The notes beneath the pieces were generated by a model. That model was not told the DNA's origin. It did not search any database and saw nothing but the letters and a program-made list of their open reading frames with translations. Both the position numbers and the translations under genes were made by a program. From Tenacibaculum sp. (GTDB taxonomy: Bacteria; Bacteroidota; Bacteroidia; Flavobacteriales; Flavobacteriaceae), in the NCBI GenBank assembly GCA_020629275.1, contig JAHDDQ010000009.1, positions 1 to 64,000 on the forward strand: 64,000 nt of DNA, in the 5' to 3' direction. Positions 1 through 8,758 of this stretch are shown here, one piece after another (position 1 is the stretch's first letter; each line of letters starts with the position of its first letter).

Positions 1-1139
1 TCTGGGTATTCCTCTTTCAATACATAGGCATTCCCTATTTTATAATTTAACTTTTGCGATGTTAATGAATCGTTATTCTTTTCTACATCATTCGATTTAT
101 TCATTCCTTCAACTCTTTCTTCTACATAAGATTCATCATCTACGTTTTCTAATATTTCTTTCCTTAATTTAATTTCATCGTCATACTGCCTTGTTTTATT
201 ATAAAAATCAGCTACCTCTTGTTGTACTTTTAATGATTTTTTTTTGGGTAATTCAGCAGCAATTTTTAACGTATTACTAAATGCTGAATTTGCTTTACCT
301 ATATTACCTTGTTTAGCATATACATTTGCAATTTTAGCATTTAGATCAGGAACTTCTTCTTCTATAGAGGTGGTTTCAGCTACCTCTAACCCTTTTTCAT
401 AATTAGCTTTAGCTTCTTTATACTTGTTCTTTGCCAATAAAACATCCCCCAATCCTTCAAAAACTCTTATTCTTTCATAATTACTCAAATCTCTTTTTTG
501 AAGCTGATTATATGATGCTTCACTTTCATTATACTTTTTTGCTAGATACTGAGTTTTAGCTAGCTGAAGTAGTGTAGCTATCTTTGAGTTGATCTGCAGT
601 GATATTTTATAATTTGTAATCGCTATATCGTACTGCTTCCAGTGTAAATAAATATCTGCTAGAACTTTGTACGTATTTGCATTCCTTTTTTTGGATTGGT
701 TAGATTTCAAAGCGTCTTCAATGAAACATAAACTTTTATCAATATCTTTTTCCTTGTAAAGTTTTGCTGAGTCTATTAATATTTGATAATTATCTATCTC
801 TCTTTTACTCAACGAAAAAAAACTTTTCTCCCTACGTCTTGGTAAATCTTTTATTATTATCTTAATATCTTCATCAGATTTTATCGTATATCTCACCGTC
901 TCAAAATCTGGATGCCGAACAGTTAGTTGATCGTTTACCTGTGCTCTTATTTTATAAACACCATCGATATCTGCAAAATTAACGATAGAGCTATTCACTT
1001 GAATTTCTGCATTTTTTACTGGAGTATTATTTTTTTCATCAACAACTCTAACTTTTACAACAAAGCTTTTTGATTGTTGTGCTATTGAATCCGTATAACT
1101 CAACAGCAATAAAAGGCAGCACATGTATCTCAAAATCAT
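1..1139 (-). CDS. TPR-repeat protein, N-terminal part of a probable sensor histidine kinase (runs off the window)
   Basis: The frame opens with ATG at 1139 and stays open to the window edge, giving about 379 residues of a longer protein. Residues 1-22 form a signal peptide with a hydrophobic, Cys/Leu-rich core. Residues 24-85 look like a carboxypeptidase-regulatory-like beta-sandwich. From about residue 100 on there are repeated helix pairs with TPR spacing (for example YKEAKANYEKGLEVAE). In Flavobacteriaceae this arrangement commonly continues into a membrane helix and a HisKA/HATPase or LytS-type kinase, but that part is outside the window, so the kinase call is inference. It is divergent from the SIMPL gene. 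A TPR lipoprotein or adhesion protein is also possible. Confidence 0.75.
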   Translation of the reverse strand, partial: MILRYMCCLLLLLSYTDSIAQQSKSFVVKVRVVDEKNNTPVKNAEIQVNSSIVNFADIDGVYKIRAQVNDQLTVRHPDFETVRYTIKSDEDIKIIIKDLPRRREKSFFSLSKREIDNYQILIDSAKLYKEKDIDKSLCFIEDALKSNQSKKRNANTYKVLADIYLHWKQYDIAITNYKISLQINSKIATLLQLAKTQYLAKKYNESEASYNQLQKRDLSNYERIRVFEGLGDVLLAKNKYKEAKANYEKGLEVAETTSIEEEVPDLNAKIANVYAKQGNIGKANSAFSNTLKIAAELPKKKSLKVQQEVADFYNKTRQYDDEIKLRKEILENVDDESYVEERVEGMNKSNDVEKNNDSLTSQKLNYKIGNAYVLKEEYP

Positions 1140-1328
1140 CTAACGTTTCTTATTATAAATAAATTTATTATGTAAACATATTACCAAAAAATCAATAAAA
1201 AAAATACGTTTAAAATATCAAACTACTTGTAAACTTAAAAAAACCACTATCACTCAATTAAAAATGGTTTTGACTAATTCAAAATTAACGTTTACTCATT
1301 TTCATTTTTTTTATAAAAATTTCGATAA

Positions 1329-1336
1329 TAGTTTTG
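1329..1336 (+). promoter_or_regulatory. Candidate -7 promoter box for the SIMPL gene
   Basis: TAGTTTTG matches the Bacteroidota TAnnTTTG -7 element 22 bases before the ATG at 1359. I see no clear TTG -33 element at the right distance. Confidence 0.4.
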
Positions 1337-1358
1337 AAGTATTAAGAAAATAGAATTA

Positions 1359-2084
1359 ATGAAAATATTCAAAATATTACTACCACTACTACTTATTACA
1401 ATTTCTGGTTTTAGTCAAAATCAACACAACATTTCATACATCGAAGTTACGGGAACTGCTCAAAGAGAAATCGTGCCTAATAGAATATTCTTGGATGTTA
1501 CATTAGAAGAACGAATAGAGCAAGGAAATAAAATAGCAATTCAACAAGTAGAAAAGAATTTTAAAAACGAGTTAGAGGCTTGTGGAATCTCTAGTAATAA
1601 TCTTACTATTTCAGATTTAAATGCTAAACTGGTTAAAACAGGATGGTGGAGTAAGGAAATGTTAGCTACAGCTAATTACGAACTTCAAATTAACAATACT
1701 CAGCATTTAAAAGATGTCTTTGAGATTATTGAAAAACTCAAAATAAAGAATGCTAGAATTACGAAAGCTACCCATTCTGAAATTGAAAAACTTCGAAAAG
1801 AAAATAGAGTTTCTGCTATAAAAGCTGCTAAGGAAAAAGCAGATTATTTACTTAGTGCTATTGGTGAAAAAACTGGGAAACCCATAATTGTTAATGAAAT
1901 AGGAGTTGGAAAAGAAGCTAATTTTTCTGTAGCTAATGTTGCTTATCATAGAAATAAATTGAGTTCTGCTAAAACAGAATTATCGCGACATGGAAACGTA
2001 CAGTTTAAAAACTTAATGATTACATCTAGCATTTACGTGAAATTTGAAATCAAAATAATTGAAGAAGAGAGCGTTTACTTTTAA
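1359..2084 (+). CDS. SIMPL domain-containing (DUF541) exported protein
   Basis: The 241-residue protein starts with a signal peptide (residues 1-20, ending GFSQ). It continues with the typical SIMPL opening, YIEVTGTAQREIVPNRI, followed by the alternating beta and helix pattern of the DUF541 family. This family is periplasmic or surface associated. Some members affect oxidative-stress tolerance or signalling, but no reaction is known. The gene stands alone between a divergent TPR gene and a convergent glucosaminidase gene only 23 bases away. The exact role is unknown. Confidence 0.85.
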   Translation: MKIFKILLPLLLITISGFSQNQHNISYIEVTGTAQREIVPNRIFLDVTLEERIEQGNKIAIQQVEKNFKNELEACGISSNNLTISDLNAKLVKTGWWSKEMLATANYELQINNTQHLKDVFEIIEKLKIKNARITKATHSEIEKLRKENRVSAIKAAKEKADYLLSAIGEKTGKPIIVNEIGVGKEANFSVANVAYHRNKLSSAKTELSRHGNVQFKNLMITSSIYVKFEIKIIEEESVYF

Positions 2085-2107
2085 GAAGAGTGGTGAATCC
2101 ACTCTTT

Positions 2108-2935
2108 TTATCTTAAAATTAATTCTTGATTTATGCTTATCGCATTGCTAGCTAAGTTGTTCAAACGTTTTAATTTACTTACACTTATGTTAAATTTTCT
2201 AGCAATCGAATATAAAGTATCGCCTTTCAGTACCTTATAAAAAAATCTAGTTTTTTCACCTTCTGAAATACTAGTATTCGTATTGCTTTTAACGTATGTA
2301 TTTTTATTTCTGTCGTACTTATCTAAATCGTATTTTCTAATTAATGCTATCAGCTTATTTGGATATTTTCTATCTGTAGCATATCCTGCTCTTTTTAAGC
2401 CATAAGCCCATCCTTTATAATCTGTTGTTCTTAATTTAAACAATTTTGAGTAGCGCCTTCTGGTAATTAAAAATTTAGAATGATCTTCATAAGATTCTTC
2501 TGGATATTTATATTTTCTGAAGCATTCTCCTATTTCATCATCATCATGAGTAATCCTTTTTCCTTTCCAATTCTTATGACACTTAATTCCAAAATGATTA
2601 TTTGAGCGGATTGCTAAAGGACTTCTACCACTACCAGATTCTAAAATTCCTTGTGCCAAAGTTATACTTGCAGGAATTTTATAATGATGCATTTCTCTAA
2701 CCGCAATAGGAGCAAACTTCTCGATATATTGCTTTGTGGTAAGTGTAATACGTTTTGAAGTTACTTTTTTATTTTTCTTCGGAACGTCTAACTGATGTAC
2801 TTTTCTCTTGTTACTACGAATTGGTTCATCTATAACAACTCTTTTATCAGGAACTTTTGTAACTAATGGTTTTTTTGAACCACAGCTTGTTATGATTAGT
2901 GTTATACCTAATAAAATAAATATTCGTAGTTTCAT
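2108..2935 (-). CDS. Lipoprotein glucosaminidase (GH73-type) with C-terminal LysM
   Basis: This 275-residue protein likely cleaves the glycan strand of peptidoglycan during wall turnover. Residues 1-18 are a lipoprotein signal with lipobox ITSC (Cys18). Residues 65-210 carry the GH73/FlgJ-like core, including AQGILESGSG with the probable catalytic Glu99, then SNNHFGIKC. Residues 231-275 form one LysM domain (KVLKGDTLYSIARKFNIS), which binds peptidoglycan. The start overlaps the end of the upstream PLP-enzyme gene by four bases (ATGA type), so the two are translationally coupled, although their functions look unrelated. Confidence 0.88.
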   Translation of the reverse strand: MKLRIFILLGITLIITSCGSKKPLVTKVPDKRVVIDEPIRSNKRKVHQLDVPKKNKKVTSKRITLTTKQYIEKFAPIAVREMHHYKIPASITLAQGILESGSGRSPLAIRSNNHFGIKCHKNWKGKRITHDDDEIGECFRKYKYPEESYEDHSKFLITRRRYSKLFKLRTTDYKGWAYGLKRAGYATDRKYPNKLIALIRKYDLDKYDRNKNTYVKSNTNTSISEGEKTRFFYKVLKGDTLYSIARKFNISVSKLKRLNNLASNAISINQELILR

Positions 2936-3873
2936 TGTCGTAATTTAATTAAATCTAAGTTCTTCTTTCTTAATTTAGTATTAAAACCGTGTATTCCTTG
3001 TAAGCCTCCAGTATGAATTGCTAATATTTTACTTCCTGATTCAAAATAACCTTCTTTTACACGATTTAATATTTTGTATATCATTTTACCTGTATAAATA
3101 GGATCCAACAATACATTTGTTTCTCTGTAAAAATCATTTATGAAACGAATAAGATCAGTATTATATTTCCCATAACCACCGAAATGATTTTCAGAAATAA
3201 TTTCCCAGCCTTCTTTAGGCTCTACATATTTTACTACTTCATCATTCAAAAAATCTCCTTTTAAAGCAGAAAAACCCAGTATTTGTTGGTCTGACCATTT
3301 TGACCTTATAATTCCAGCTATTGTTCCACCTGTTCCAACAGCTGTACAAATATACTTGAACTTTTTATCTTTAGTCGTCAGAATTTCTTCACATCCTTTA
3401 ATTGCTAGATCATTGGTACCACCTTCTGGAATAAGATAAAAATTCCCATATTTTTCTTTCAGACTTGAAATATATGATGGTTCATTTTTCTCTTTATAAG
3501 TTGCTCTACTAACAAATTCAAATCTCATACCATTTATATGAGCTTCATATAGTGTTTTGTTTTCTTTTATTACTTGTTCAAATTTATCTTCAAGCTCTTC
3601 TCCTCGTATTATTCCTATCGTTTGTATACCTGAGATTTTCCCTGCTACCGCAGTTGCTACTATATGATTAGAAAAAGCACCTCCAAAAGTTAAAATGGTA
3701 TTTTTATTTTGTTTTTTTGCTTCTTGAATATTAAATTTTAATTTTCTAAACTTATTTCCAGATACAAACTCATGAATTTTATCTTCTCGTTTTATCCAAA
3801 GTTCTACTTTCTTTGCTTTTAAAAGTGGTAACTCTATTTGTTCATTAAATGTTTGTATTTCTTGTGTAAACAT
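2932..3873 (-). CDS. PLP-dependent ACC deaminase / D-cysteine desulfhydrase family protein
   Basis: The 313-residue fold-type II PLP enzyme has the cofactor lysine in SGNKFRKL (Lys41), the substrate loop FGGAFSNHIVATA and the glycine-rich phosphate-binding loop VGTGGTIAG. These place it in the family that contains 1-aminocyclopropane-1-carboxylate deaminase and D-cysteine desulfhydrase. In Bacteroidota D-cysteine desulfhydrase activity is the more plausible role, but sequence alone does not decide. It lies three bases downstream of the ABC-F gene and overlaps the following glucosaminidase gene by four bases, so the three probably share a transcript. Confidence 0.85.
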   Translation of the reverse strand: MFTQEIQTFNEQIELPLLKAKKVELWIKREDKIHEFVSGNKFRKLKFNIQEAKKQNKNTILTFGGAFSNHIVATAVAGKISGIQTIGIIRGEELEDKFEQVIKENKTLYEAHINGMRFEFVSRATYKEKNEPSYISSLKEKYGNFYLIPEGGTNDLAIKGCEEILTTKDKKFKYICTAVGTGGTIAGIIRSKWSDQQILGFSALKGDFLNDEVVKYVEPKEGWEIISENHFGGYGKYNTDLIRFINDFYRETNVLLDPIYTGKMIYKILNRVKEGYFESGSKILAIHTGGLQGIHGFNTKLRKKNLDLIKLRQ

Positions 3874-3876
3874 ATA

Positions 3877-5793
3877 CTAGAAGTTCCCTATCTTTTCTTC
3901 TACTTCTTCCCACTCAAGCATTAAGTCTTCTAATTCTTTTTTCTTGGCTTTATATTTATCAAAAAAATTAGGTTGTGAAGAAACTTCATCATAATTATTG
4001 GCTAAATCTAGATCTGTTTGAGCTATTTTCTTTTCTAATTCTGAAATTGAATTTTCGATTTTAGAGGATCTATTTCTTAACTTTTTTAATTCTTTCTCTT
4101 CCTCTCTTGATAATTTATGCGCTTCTTTCTTTGTCGTATCTTTTTCTTTTACAACTACTGTTCTTTTTTCAGCTTCCCTTAAATTTTCAATCTTATGTTG
4201 TTCCAAGAAGTAATCAATATCTCCTAGATATTCTTTAATCTCTTTATCTTTAAAACCATATACTGTTTTTGTAAGTCCTTGTAAAAAATCTCTATCATGT
4301 GAAACTATTATTAAGGTTCCTTCAAAGTTTTGTAATGCTTGTTTTAAAACGTTTTTAGAAGCTATATCAAGGTGATTCGTAGGCTCATCCATTATTAAAA
4401 CATTGAATGGAGATAATAATAATTTACATAACGCCAATCGATTTCGTTCTCCTCCAGATAAAACTTTAGCTTTTTTATCTACTGCTTCACCTCCAAATAA
4501 AAATGCACCAAGCATATCGCGAACCTTAACTCTATTCCCATCATTTGCAGACTCTTCCATAATCTCCAAAACCGTCTTTTCTGGTGGTAGATGCTCTGAT
4601 TGATTTTGCGCAAAGTAACCTACTTCAACATTATGTCCTAATTTTAAATGACCTTCAAAGGGAATTTCTCCAACCATCATTTTAGCAAGTGTAGATTTTC
4701 CTTGTCCGTTTTGACCTACAAATGCTATTTTACTATTACGCTCAATTAATAAATCTACATTTTGCAGTACTTGTTTCTCTCCATAATTCTTAGCCAGATC
4801 TTCTGCTTCTACTACAATCTTTCCTGGCTCTTTAGATATTGCAAAACGTACATTCATTACAGCATTATCATCTTGGTCTACCTCTATACGCTCTACCTTG
4901 TCTAGCTTTTTTATAAGAGATTGTGCCATGGAAGCTTTATTCGCTTTAGCTCTAAACTTTTCTATTAGTTTCTGAGTATGTTGAATTTCTTTCTCTTGAT
5001 TCTTCTGCGCTTGTAATTGCTTTTCTTTTATATCTGCTCTTAATTCTAGAAATTGAGAATATGGCTTTTTATAATCATAAATTTGACCTAATGAAATTTC
5101 TATAGTTCTGTTAGTTACATTATCTAAAAACATTTTATCATGAGATACTAGAACTATTGCTCCAGAATAATTTTTTAGAAAGTTTTCTAACCAAATGATA
5201 GATTCTATATCTAAATGGTTTGTTGGTTCATCTAGTAATAATATATCGTTATTCTGGAGCAGTAATTTAGCCAATTCTATACGCATTCTCCAACCTCCAG
5301 AGAATGTATCTGTTAGTTTATCAAAATCCTCTCTTTGAAAACCTAATCCTTGTAATATTTTTTCTGTATCTCCTTGATAATTATACCCCCCTAAAAGCTC
5401 ATATCGCTCAGTAAGTTCATTAAGGTCTATAATTAATTGATTGTAGCTTTCACTTTCATAGTCTGTTCGCTCAACTAACTGTGTATTTATATTTTCAAGC
5501 TTGCCTTCTATTTCTTTGATTTCTTCAAATGCTTGATATGCTTCTTCTAGTATTGTTCTTCCTTGGACAAAATCAATATCTTGACGTAAAAATCCTATTT
5601 TAATATCTTTATCAAAAGCCATTGTTCCTCCACTACTTTCGATATCTTTAGATAATACTTTTAGTAATGTAGATTTTCCTGCTCCATTTTTTCCTATTAA
5701 TCCAATACGATCACCTTTTGTTAATTTAAAAGTAATACCTGAAAACAGGTCGGTTCCCATAAAAGTAACCGTTAAGTTATGTACATTCAGCAT
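3877..5793 (-). CDS. ABC-F family ATPase (ribosome-associated)
   Basis: This protein has two ATP-binding cassettes and no membrane segments, as in ABC-F translation factors. The first cassette has Walker A GKNGAGKST and signature SGGWRMR. The second has GQNGQGKST and SGGERNR. A charged linker (about residues 235-320) and a C-terminal coiled coil (about residues 545-635) correspond to the ABC_tran_Xtn linker and ABC_tran_CTD. I chose the ATG at 5793 (MLNVHNLTV), which matches the family start. A second ATG three codons upstream (5802) is possible. Such proteins rescue or tune stalled ribosomes, and some give antibiotic resistance. Nothing here marks this one as a resistance gene. Confidence 0.88.
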   Translation of the reverse strand: MLNVHNLTVTFMGTDLFSGITFKLTKGDRIGLIGKNGAGKSTLLKVLSKDIESSGGTMAFDKDIKIGFLRQDIDFVQGRTILEEAYQAFEEIKEIEGKLENINTQLVERTDYESESYNQLIIDLNELTERYELLGGYNYQGDTEKILQGLGFQREDFDKLTDTFSGGWRMRIELAKLLLQNNDILLLDEPTNHLDIESIIWLENFLKNYSGAIVLVSHDKMFLDNVTNRTIEISLGQIYDYKKPYSQFLELRADIKEKQLQAQKNQEKEIQHTQKLIEKFRAKANKASMAQSLIKKLDKVERIEVDQDDNAVMNVRFAISKEPGKIVVEAEDLAKNYGEKQVLQNVDLLIERNSKIAFVGQNGQGKSTLAKMMVGEIPFEGHLKLGHNVEVGYFAQNQSEHLPPEKTVLEIMEESANDGNRVKVRDMLGAFLFGGEAVDKKAKVLSGGERNRLALCKLLLSPFNVLIMDEPTNHLDIASKNVLKQALQNFEGTLIIVSHDRDFLQGLTKTVYGFKDKEIKEYLGDIDYFLEQHKIENLREAEKRTVVVKEKDTTKKEAHKLSREEEKELKKLRNRSSKIENSISELEKKIAQTDLDLANNYDEVSSQPNFFDKYKAKKKELEDLMLEWEEVEEKIGNF

Positions 5794-5924
5794 AAGTATC
5801 AATAATTATCTTCATAAAGTAAGCACATTTTATACGCTAGCTTACATTATGAAGTTTTTTTTTCAGAAATTTGTACAAACTTACAAAACTGCACTAGTTT
5901 TACGTATTAAAATCAATAGAAAGT

Positions 5925-6317
5925 ATGTTTAAAAAAGGATCAAAACTATATAGCATTTTTAATAATAAGTGCCCGAGATGTAATAACGGAGACTTTTTTA
6001 AATATAAGGCTTCTTTTAACCCAAAAAAAGTTACTACACTTCACGAAAACTGTTCCCATTGTGGCTTAAAATATATGATGGAACCTTCTTTCTTTTTTGG
6101 TGCAATGTATGTTAATTACGCATTAGCTGTAGCCCTTTTTGTAGCTATTTTTATAATTGCTAAAGTATTCTTTGGATTAAGTATTTTATATAGCTTTATT
6201 ACTATCGTAGTTATATCTTTATTAGTAACGCCAATAACATTACGTTTATCTAGAATTATCTGGATAAATATTTTCGTTAGTTACAATAAAAAATATGTCA
6301 AGTCAAAAGAAGCTTAA
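5925..6317 (+). CDS. DUF983 family membrane protein with zinc-ribbon-like cysteines
   Basis: The 130-residue protein carries a zinc-ribbon-like set of cysteines (Cys16/Cys19 in CPRC, Cys43/Cys46 in CSHC), then MEPSFFFGAMYVNYA and two membrane helices (about residues 60-80 and 85-105). This is the DUF983 family, of unknown function, widespread in Bacteroidota and Alphaproteobacteria. It converges on the FAD oxidoreductase gene. The two stop codons share the palindrome TTAA at 6314-6317. Confidence 0.85.
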   Translation: MFKKGSKLYSIFNNKCPRCNNGDFFKYKASFNPKKVTTLHENCSHCGLKYMMEPSFFFGAMYVNYALAVALFVAIFIIAKVFFGLSILYSFITIVVISLLVTPITLRLSRIIWINIFVSYNKKYVKSKEA

Positions 6318-7369
6318 TTTGTAAACAGCTTTTGAAATCGCTCGATGTTTATTTCTTTATCTAATTGTTGACCATTTTCTAAATGATTATATAGATTATT
6401 TGCAACTGTTGGTGCTATCATAACACCTCTAGATCCAAAACCGTTTAAAACACTTAATTTTGAATATTTAGGATGTACTCCTACTAAAGGCCTTCTATCT
6501 CTCACTGTTGGACGAATCCCGGCAGTTTGATCTACTATTGAGAACGGAACTGTAATGGTTTTTTGAAGTTTCTCCAACAATTCTTTCTTCCCTTCTTCTG
6601 TTATTGTTTGTGTTTTATCTTCTCTATTGAATGTAGCACCTACCTTGTAAAGATCATTCCCTAAAGGAAGTACGAATACAGATGATTTCAGCATGAAATC
6701 TATCTTCAATTCAGGTGCTTTAATAGTAATAATTTCGCCTTTGGTTCCATTTAATGGTAGATAATTGAAGTAAGGGTTTGATTTAATTCCAAAGCCTTCG
6801 CAAAAAACGATTCTGCCCGACTCTATATTTTTATATTGAACATTTTCATCTTTTATGTAGAGATCATCGTATTCAAATTTTGAATATTTCATTAAGTTTT
6901 GCTCTTTTAAGAAAAGCCTATATCTTTCTACTAATTTCTTTGTATCAATTCGTCCTGTTCGTATTAGTTCACCGAATCCATGCACTCCTATAACTCCTTT
7001 AATTTTATCTCTTAATATCTGAGGATTCATGTATAAAGAAAGTTTTGGTTTATCTGAAGCTTCGAACCAATTATTTTGATCTGCTACAGAATTAAATACC
7101 TTTCTAGCACTAAATTTTGTATCAAAATCTTCGTTAAACCTTTCTTCAATTTTATTATAAAAAGGCATTGCATATTCAATTTGCTCGTGACCGTTCCAAA
7201 CAGGAGTAAATCGTTTTACAATTACAGGATTATATGTTCCGCTAGCAACACTAGAGGAAGTTTGTGAGTTATTCTCAAAAACAATAAACGTTTTATTATT
7301 CTTTATTAGTTGCTCAACAAAGGCCAATCCCGCTAAGCCTAACCCTACAATTATGTAATCAACTTTCAT
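6314..7369 (-). CDS. FAD-dependent oxidoreductase, DAO family
   Basis: The 351-residue protein has an N-terminal Rossmann FAD site (VDYIIVGLGLAGLAFVEQL) and the conserved C-terminal GIRPTVRDRRPLVGVHP with FNGFGSRG, as in D-amino-acid oxidase / MnmC C-domain-like flavoproteins. It has no MnmC methyltransferase domain and no signal peptide, so it is a cytoplasmic amine or amino-acid oxidase of unknown substrate. The gene is on its own between the leader-peptide gene terminator and the convergent DUF983 gene. Confidence 0.8.
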   Translation of the reverse strand: MKVDYIIVGLGLAGLAFVEQLIKNNKTFIVFENNSQTSSSVASGTYNPVIVKRFTPVWNGHEQIEYAMPFYNKIEERFNEDFDTKFSARKVFNSVADQNNWFEASDKPKLSLYMNPQILRDKIKGVIGVHGFGELIRTGRIDTKKLVERYRLFLKEQNLMKYSKFEYDDLYIKDENVQYKNIESGRIVFCEGFGIKSNPYFNYLPLNGTKGEIITIKAPELKIDFMLKSSVFVLPLGNDLYKVGATFNREDKTQTITEEGKKELLEKLQKTITVPFSIVDQTAGIRPTVRDRRPLVGVHPKYSKLSVLNGFGSRGVMIAPTVANNLYNHLENGQQLDKEINIERFQKLFTN

Positions 7370-7391
7370 TATTCAAAAGTACATATTATCC

Positions 7392-7423
7392 ATAAAAAAA
7401 GCGCTCTGAAAAACATAGCGCTT
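7392..7423 (-). terminator. Rho-independent terminator behind the 66-residue peptide gene
   Basis: Arms AAGCGCT (7399-7405) and AGCGCTT (7417-7423) enclose an 11-base loop. On the minus strand the hairpin runs into seven T residues. It lies between the peptide gene (stop at 7499) and the FAD oxidoreductase start, so it closes the peptide transcript. Confidence 0.75.
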
Positions 7424-7498
7424 ATATATTATATAATATCACATTTAGAACTTTAATAGTTTTCTGTATTTATGACACTATTTTGTTCTTTATTGTCT

Positions 7499-7699
7499 TT
7501 AGAAATTTTCAGCTCTCCAAGCATCACAAAACTCCCAACAAGAATTTACATTTGGGAAACCGTCAAAATCAACACCTCTGAAAAGTTCTTGACCTCCTCC
7601 TGGTTTACCACACCTACAATTACCCGCAGCATAAATAGAAACTAAATTTTCTTTCGACAACTTTTTTACTCCTTTTAAATCTAAAATGTTTTCTAACAT
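7499..7699 (-). CDS. Small peptide with Bacteroidota bacteriocin-like leader and Cys-containing core
   Basis: The 66-residue peptide begins MLENILDLKGVKKLSKENL, the amphipathic pattern of the ComC/GG-type leaders of Bacteroidota natural-product precursors. A small-residue cleavage site follows (IYAAG, residues 22-26) where most relatives have GG. The remaining 40 residues are Gly/Asn-rich with four cysteines (NCRCGKPGGG and SCWEFCDAW). I infer export and trimming by a peptidase-containing ABC transporter elsewhere in the genome, because none is next to it. It has its own terminator and lies just downstream of gldN's terminator, so it is a monocistronic unit. A regulatory peptide or antibacterial role is unproven. 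Confidence 0.65.
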   Translation of the reverse strand: MLENILDLKGVKKLSKENLVSIYAAGNCRCGKPGGGQELFRGVDFDGFPNVNSCWEFCDAWRAENF

Positions 7700-7792
7700 A
7701 ATTCTTTTTTTTTTAATTAATATTTCTGTTCATAGTTCATAGGAATTTGATCAGGACTCGATAGTAACGTTATAAATATATATTAATTATGT

Positions 7793-7834
7793 AAAAAAAA
7801 TAAGGTTAAGTTAAAAAATTAACATAACCTTATT
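7793..7834 (-). terminator. Terminator of the gldKLMN operon
   Basis: A long hairpin, with outer arms AATAAGGTTA (7799-7808) and TAACCTTATT (7825-7834), inner arms GTTAA/TTAAC and a four-base loop, is followed on the minus strand by eight T residues. It begins 26 bases after the gldN stop. Confidence 0.85.
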
Positions 7835-7860
7835 ATAAAGTTTATTTGCAATCAAAAAAA

Positions 7861-8739
7861 TTAATAGTTCCACATATCCATTTCACGGTTACGTATTCCT
7901 TCTTTAATTCTATCAGCTTCCAATAATTGAAATAATGAGTTTCCTCTAATATAGTCAGCAATCTTTCTGTCTCCGTAAAGATTTTCCTCTTTAACGATTG
8001 TAGAGTTAAAACGGCGTGCATTTAACAAGTTATCATAAGATATTGGATGCGCCGAATTCTTCGGATTAAATACTTTTGACGAATGTAAAACATCACGAGC
8101 ATCTGGAAAAAACACCCAAAATAGCTCATAAATATTATCACTATCATCTATTTCATCAACACCCATAACTTGTACATCAGGTCCCATAGGAGCCAATGCT
8201 AACATACGGTATTTAAGCTCTCCTTGACGTTTATCAAAATACCAGATTCCTTTGATTAGGTACCCTTTTATATCTTGTGACTGTACATAATAAGGATCAG
8301 AATACCCTCCTTGCTCTTCACCGCCATCAACCTCTCTTATATTTTCTGTCATCTGCTTTATTTCCTTCATACCTATTTTAGTCGTGAAATAAGAATCTTG
8401 ATAAACTTCTTTTATTTTACCTTCTTTGATACCCTTCATTAAAGTGTCAAATAAAGAACGCCTACTATTAGATGTACTCGTAGTATCAATTGGATAATAG
8501 TAAGGTAAATTGATTTTTTGGTTTAAATCTACGAACTCCCATACTACTTTTGACCATAATACATCTCGATCACTGATATAGCCATATGGTAACGGCTTCT
8601 CATCATCAGAATCAATTTGAGCCTGTGTCTTTACACCAATCGCCTCTACTTTCTTAGCATTTAATAGATTGGCTTGAGCAGAAACTACTCCATAAGTAGC
8701 TAGTGCTATTGTAACCATATAAAAACGCTTCCAATTCAT
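7861..8739 (-). CDS. gldN: Gliding motility / T9SS protein GldN
   Basis: The 292-residue periplasmic protein has a signal peptide (residues 1-22) and the GldN/PorN core, including LPYGYISDRDVLWSKVVWEFVDLNQKINLPYYYP and the C-terminal WVFFPDARDVL. GldN forms the periplasmic ring of the type IX secretion system with GldK under the outer membrane. It is the last gene of gldK-L-M-N, 19 bases after gldM. It is followed by a strong terminator. Length and order match other Flavobacteriaceae, so the system looks intact here. Confidence 0.96.
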   Translation of the reverse strand: MNWKRFYMVTIALATYGVVSAQANLLNAKKVEAIGVKTQAQIDSDDEKPLPYGYISDRDVLWSKVVWEFVDLNQKINLPYYYPIDTTSTSNSRRSLFDTLMKGIKEGKIKEVYQDSYFTTKIGMKEIKQMTENIREVDGGEEQGGYSDPYYVQSQDIKGYLIKGIWYFDKRQGELKYRMLALAPMGPDVQVMGVDEIDDSDNIYELFWVFFPDARDVLHSSKVFNPKNSAHPISYDNLLNARRFNSTIVKEENLYGDRKIADYIRGNSLFQLLEADRIKEGIRNREMDMWNY

Positions 8740-8758
8740 ACTCTTTGATTTTTAATTA

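Noticed and set aside
5793-5802. ATG at 5802 as start of the ABC-F gene
   Set aside because: The ATG three codons later gives the usual MLNVHNL family start; the extra MIL adds nothing recognisable.
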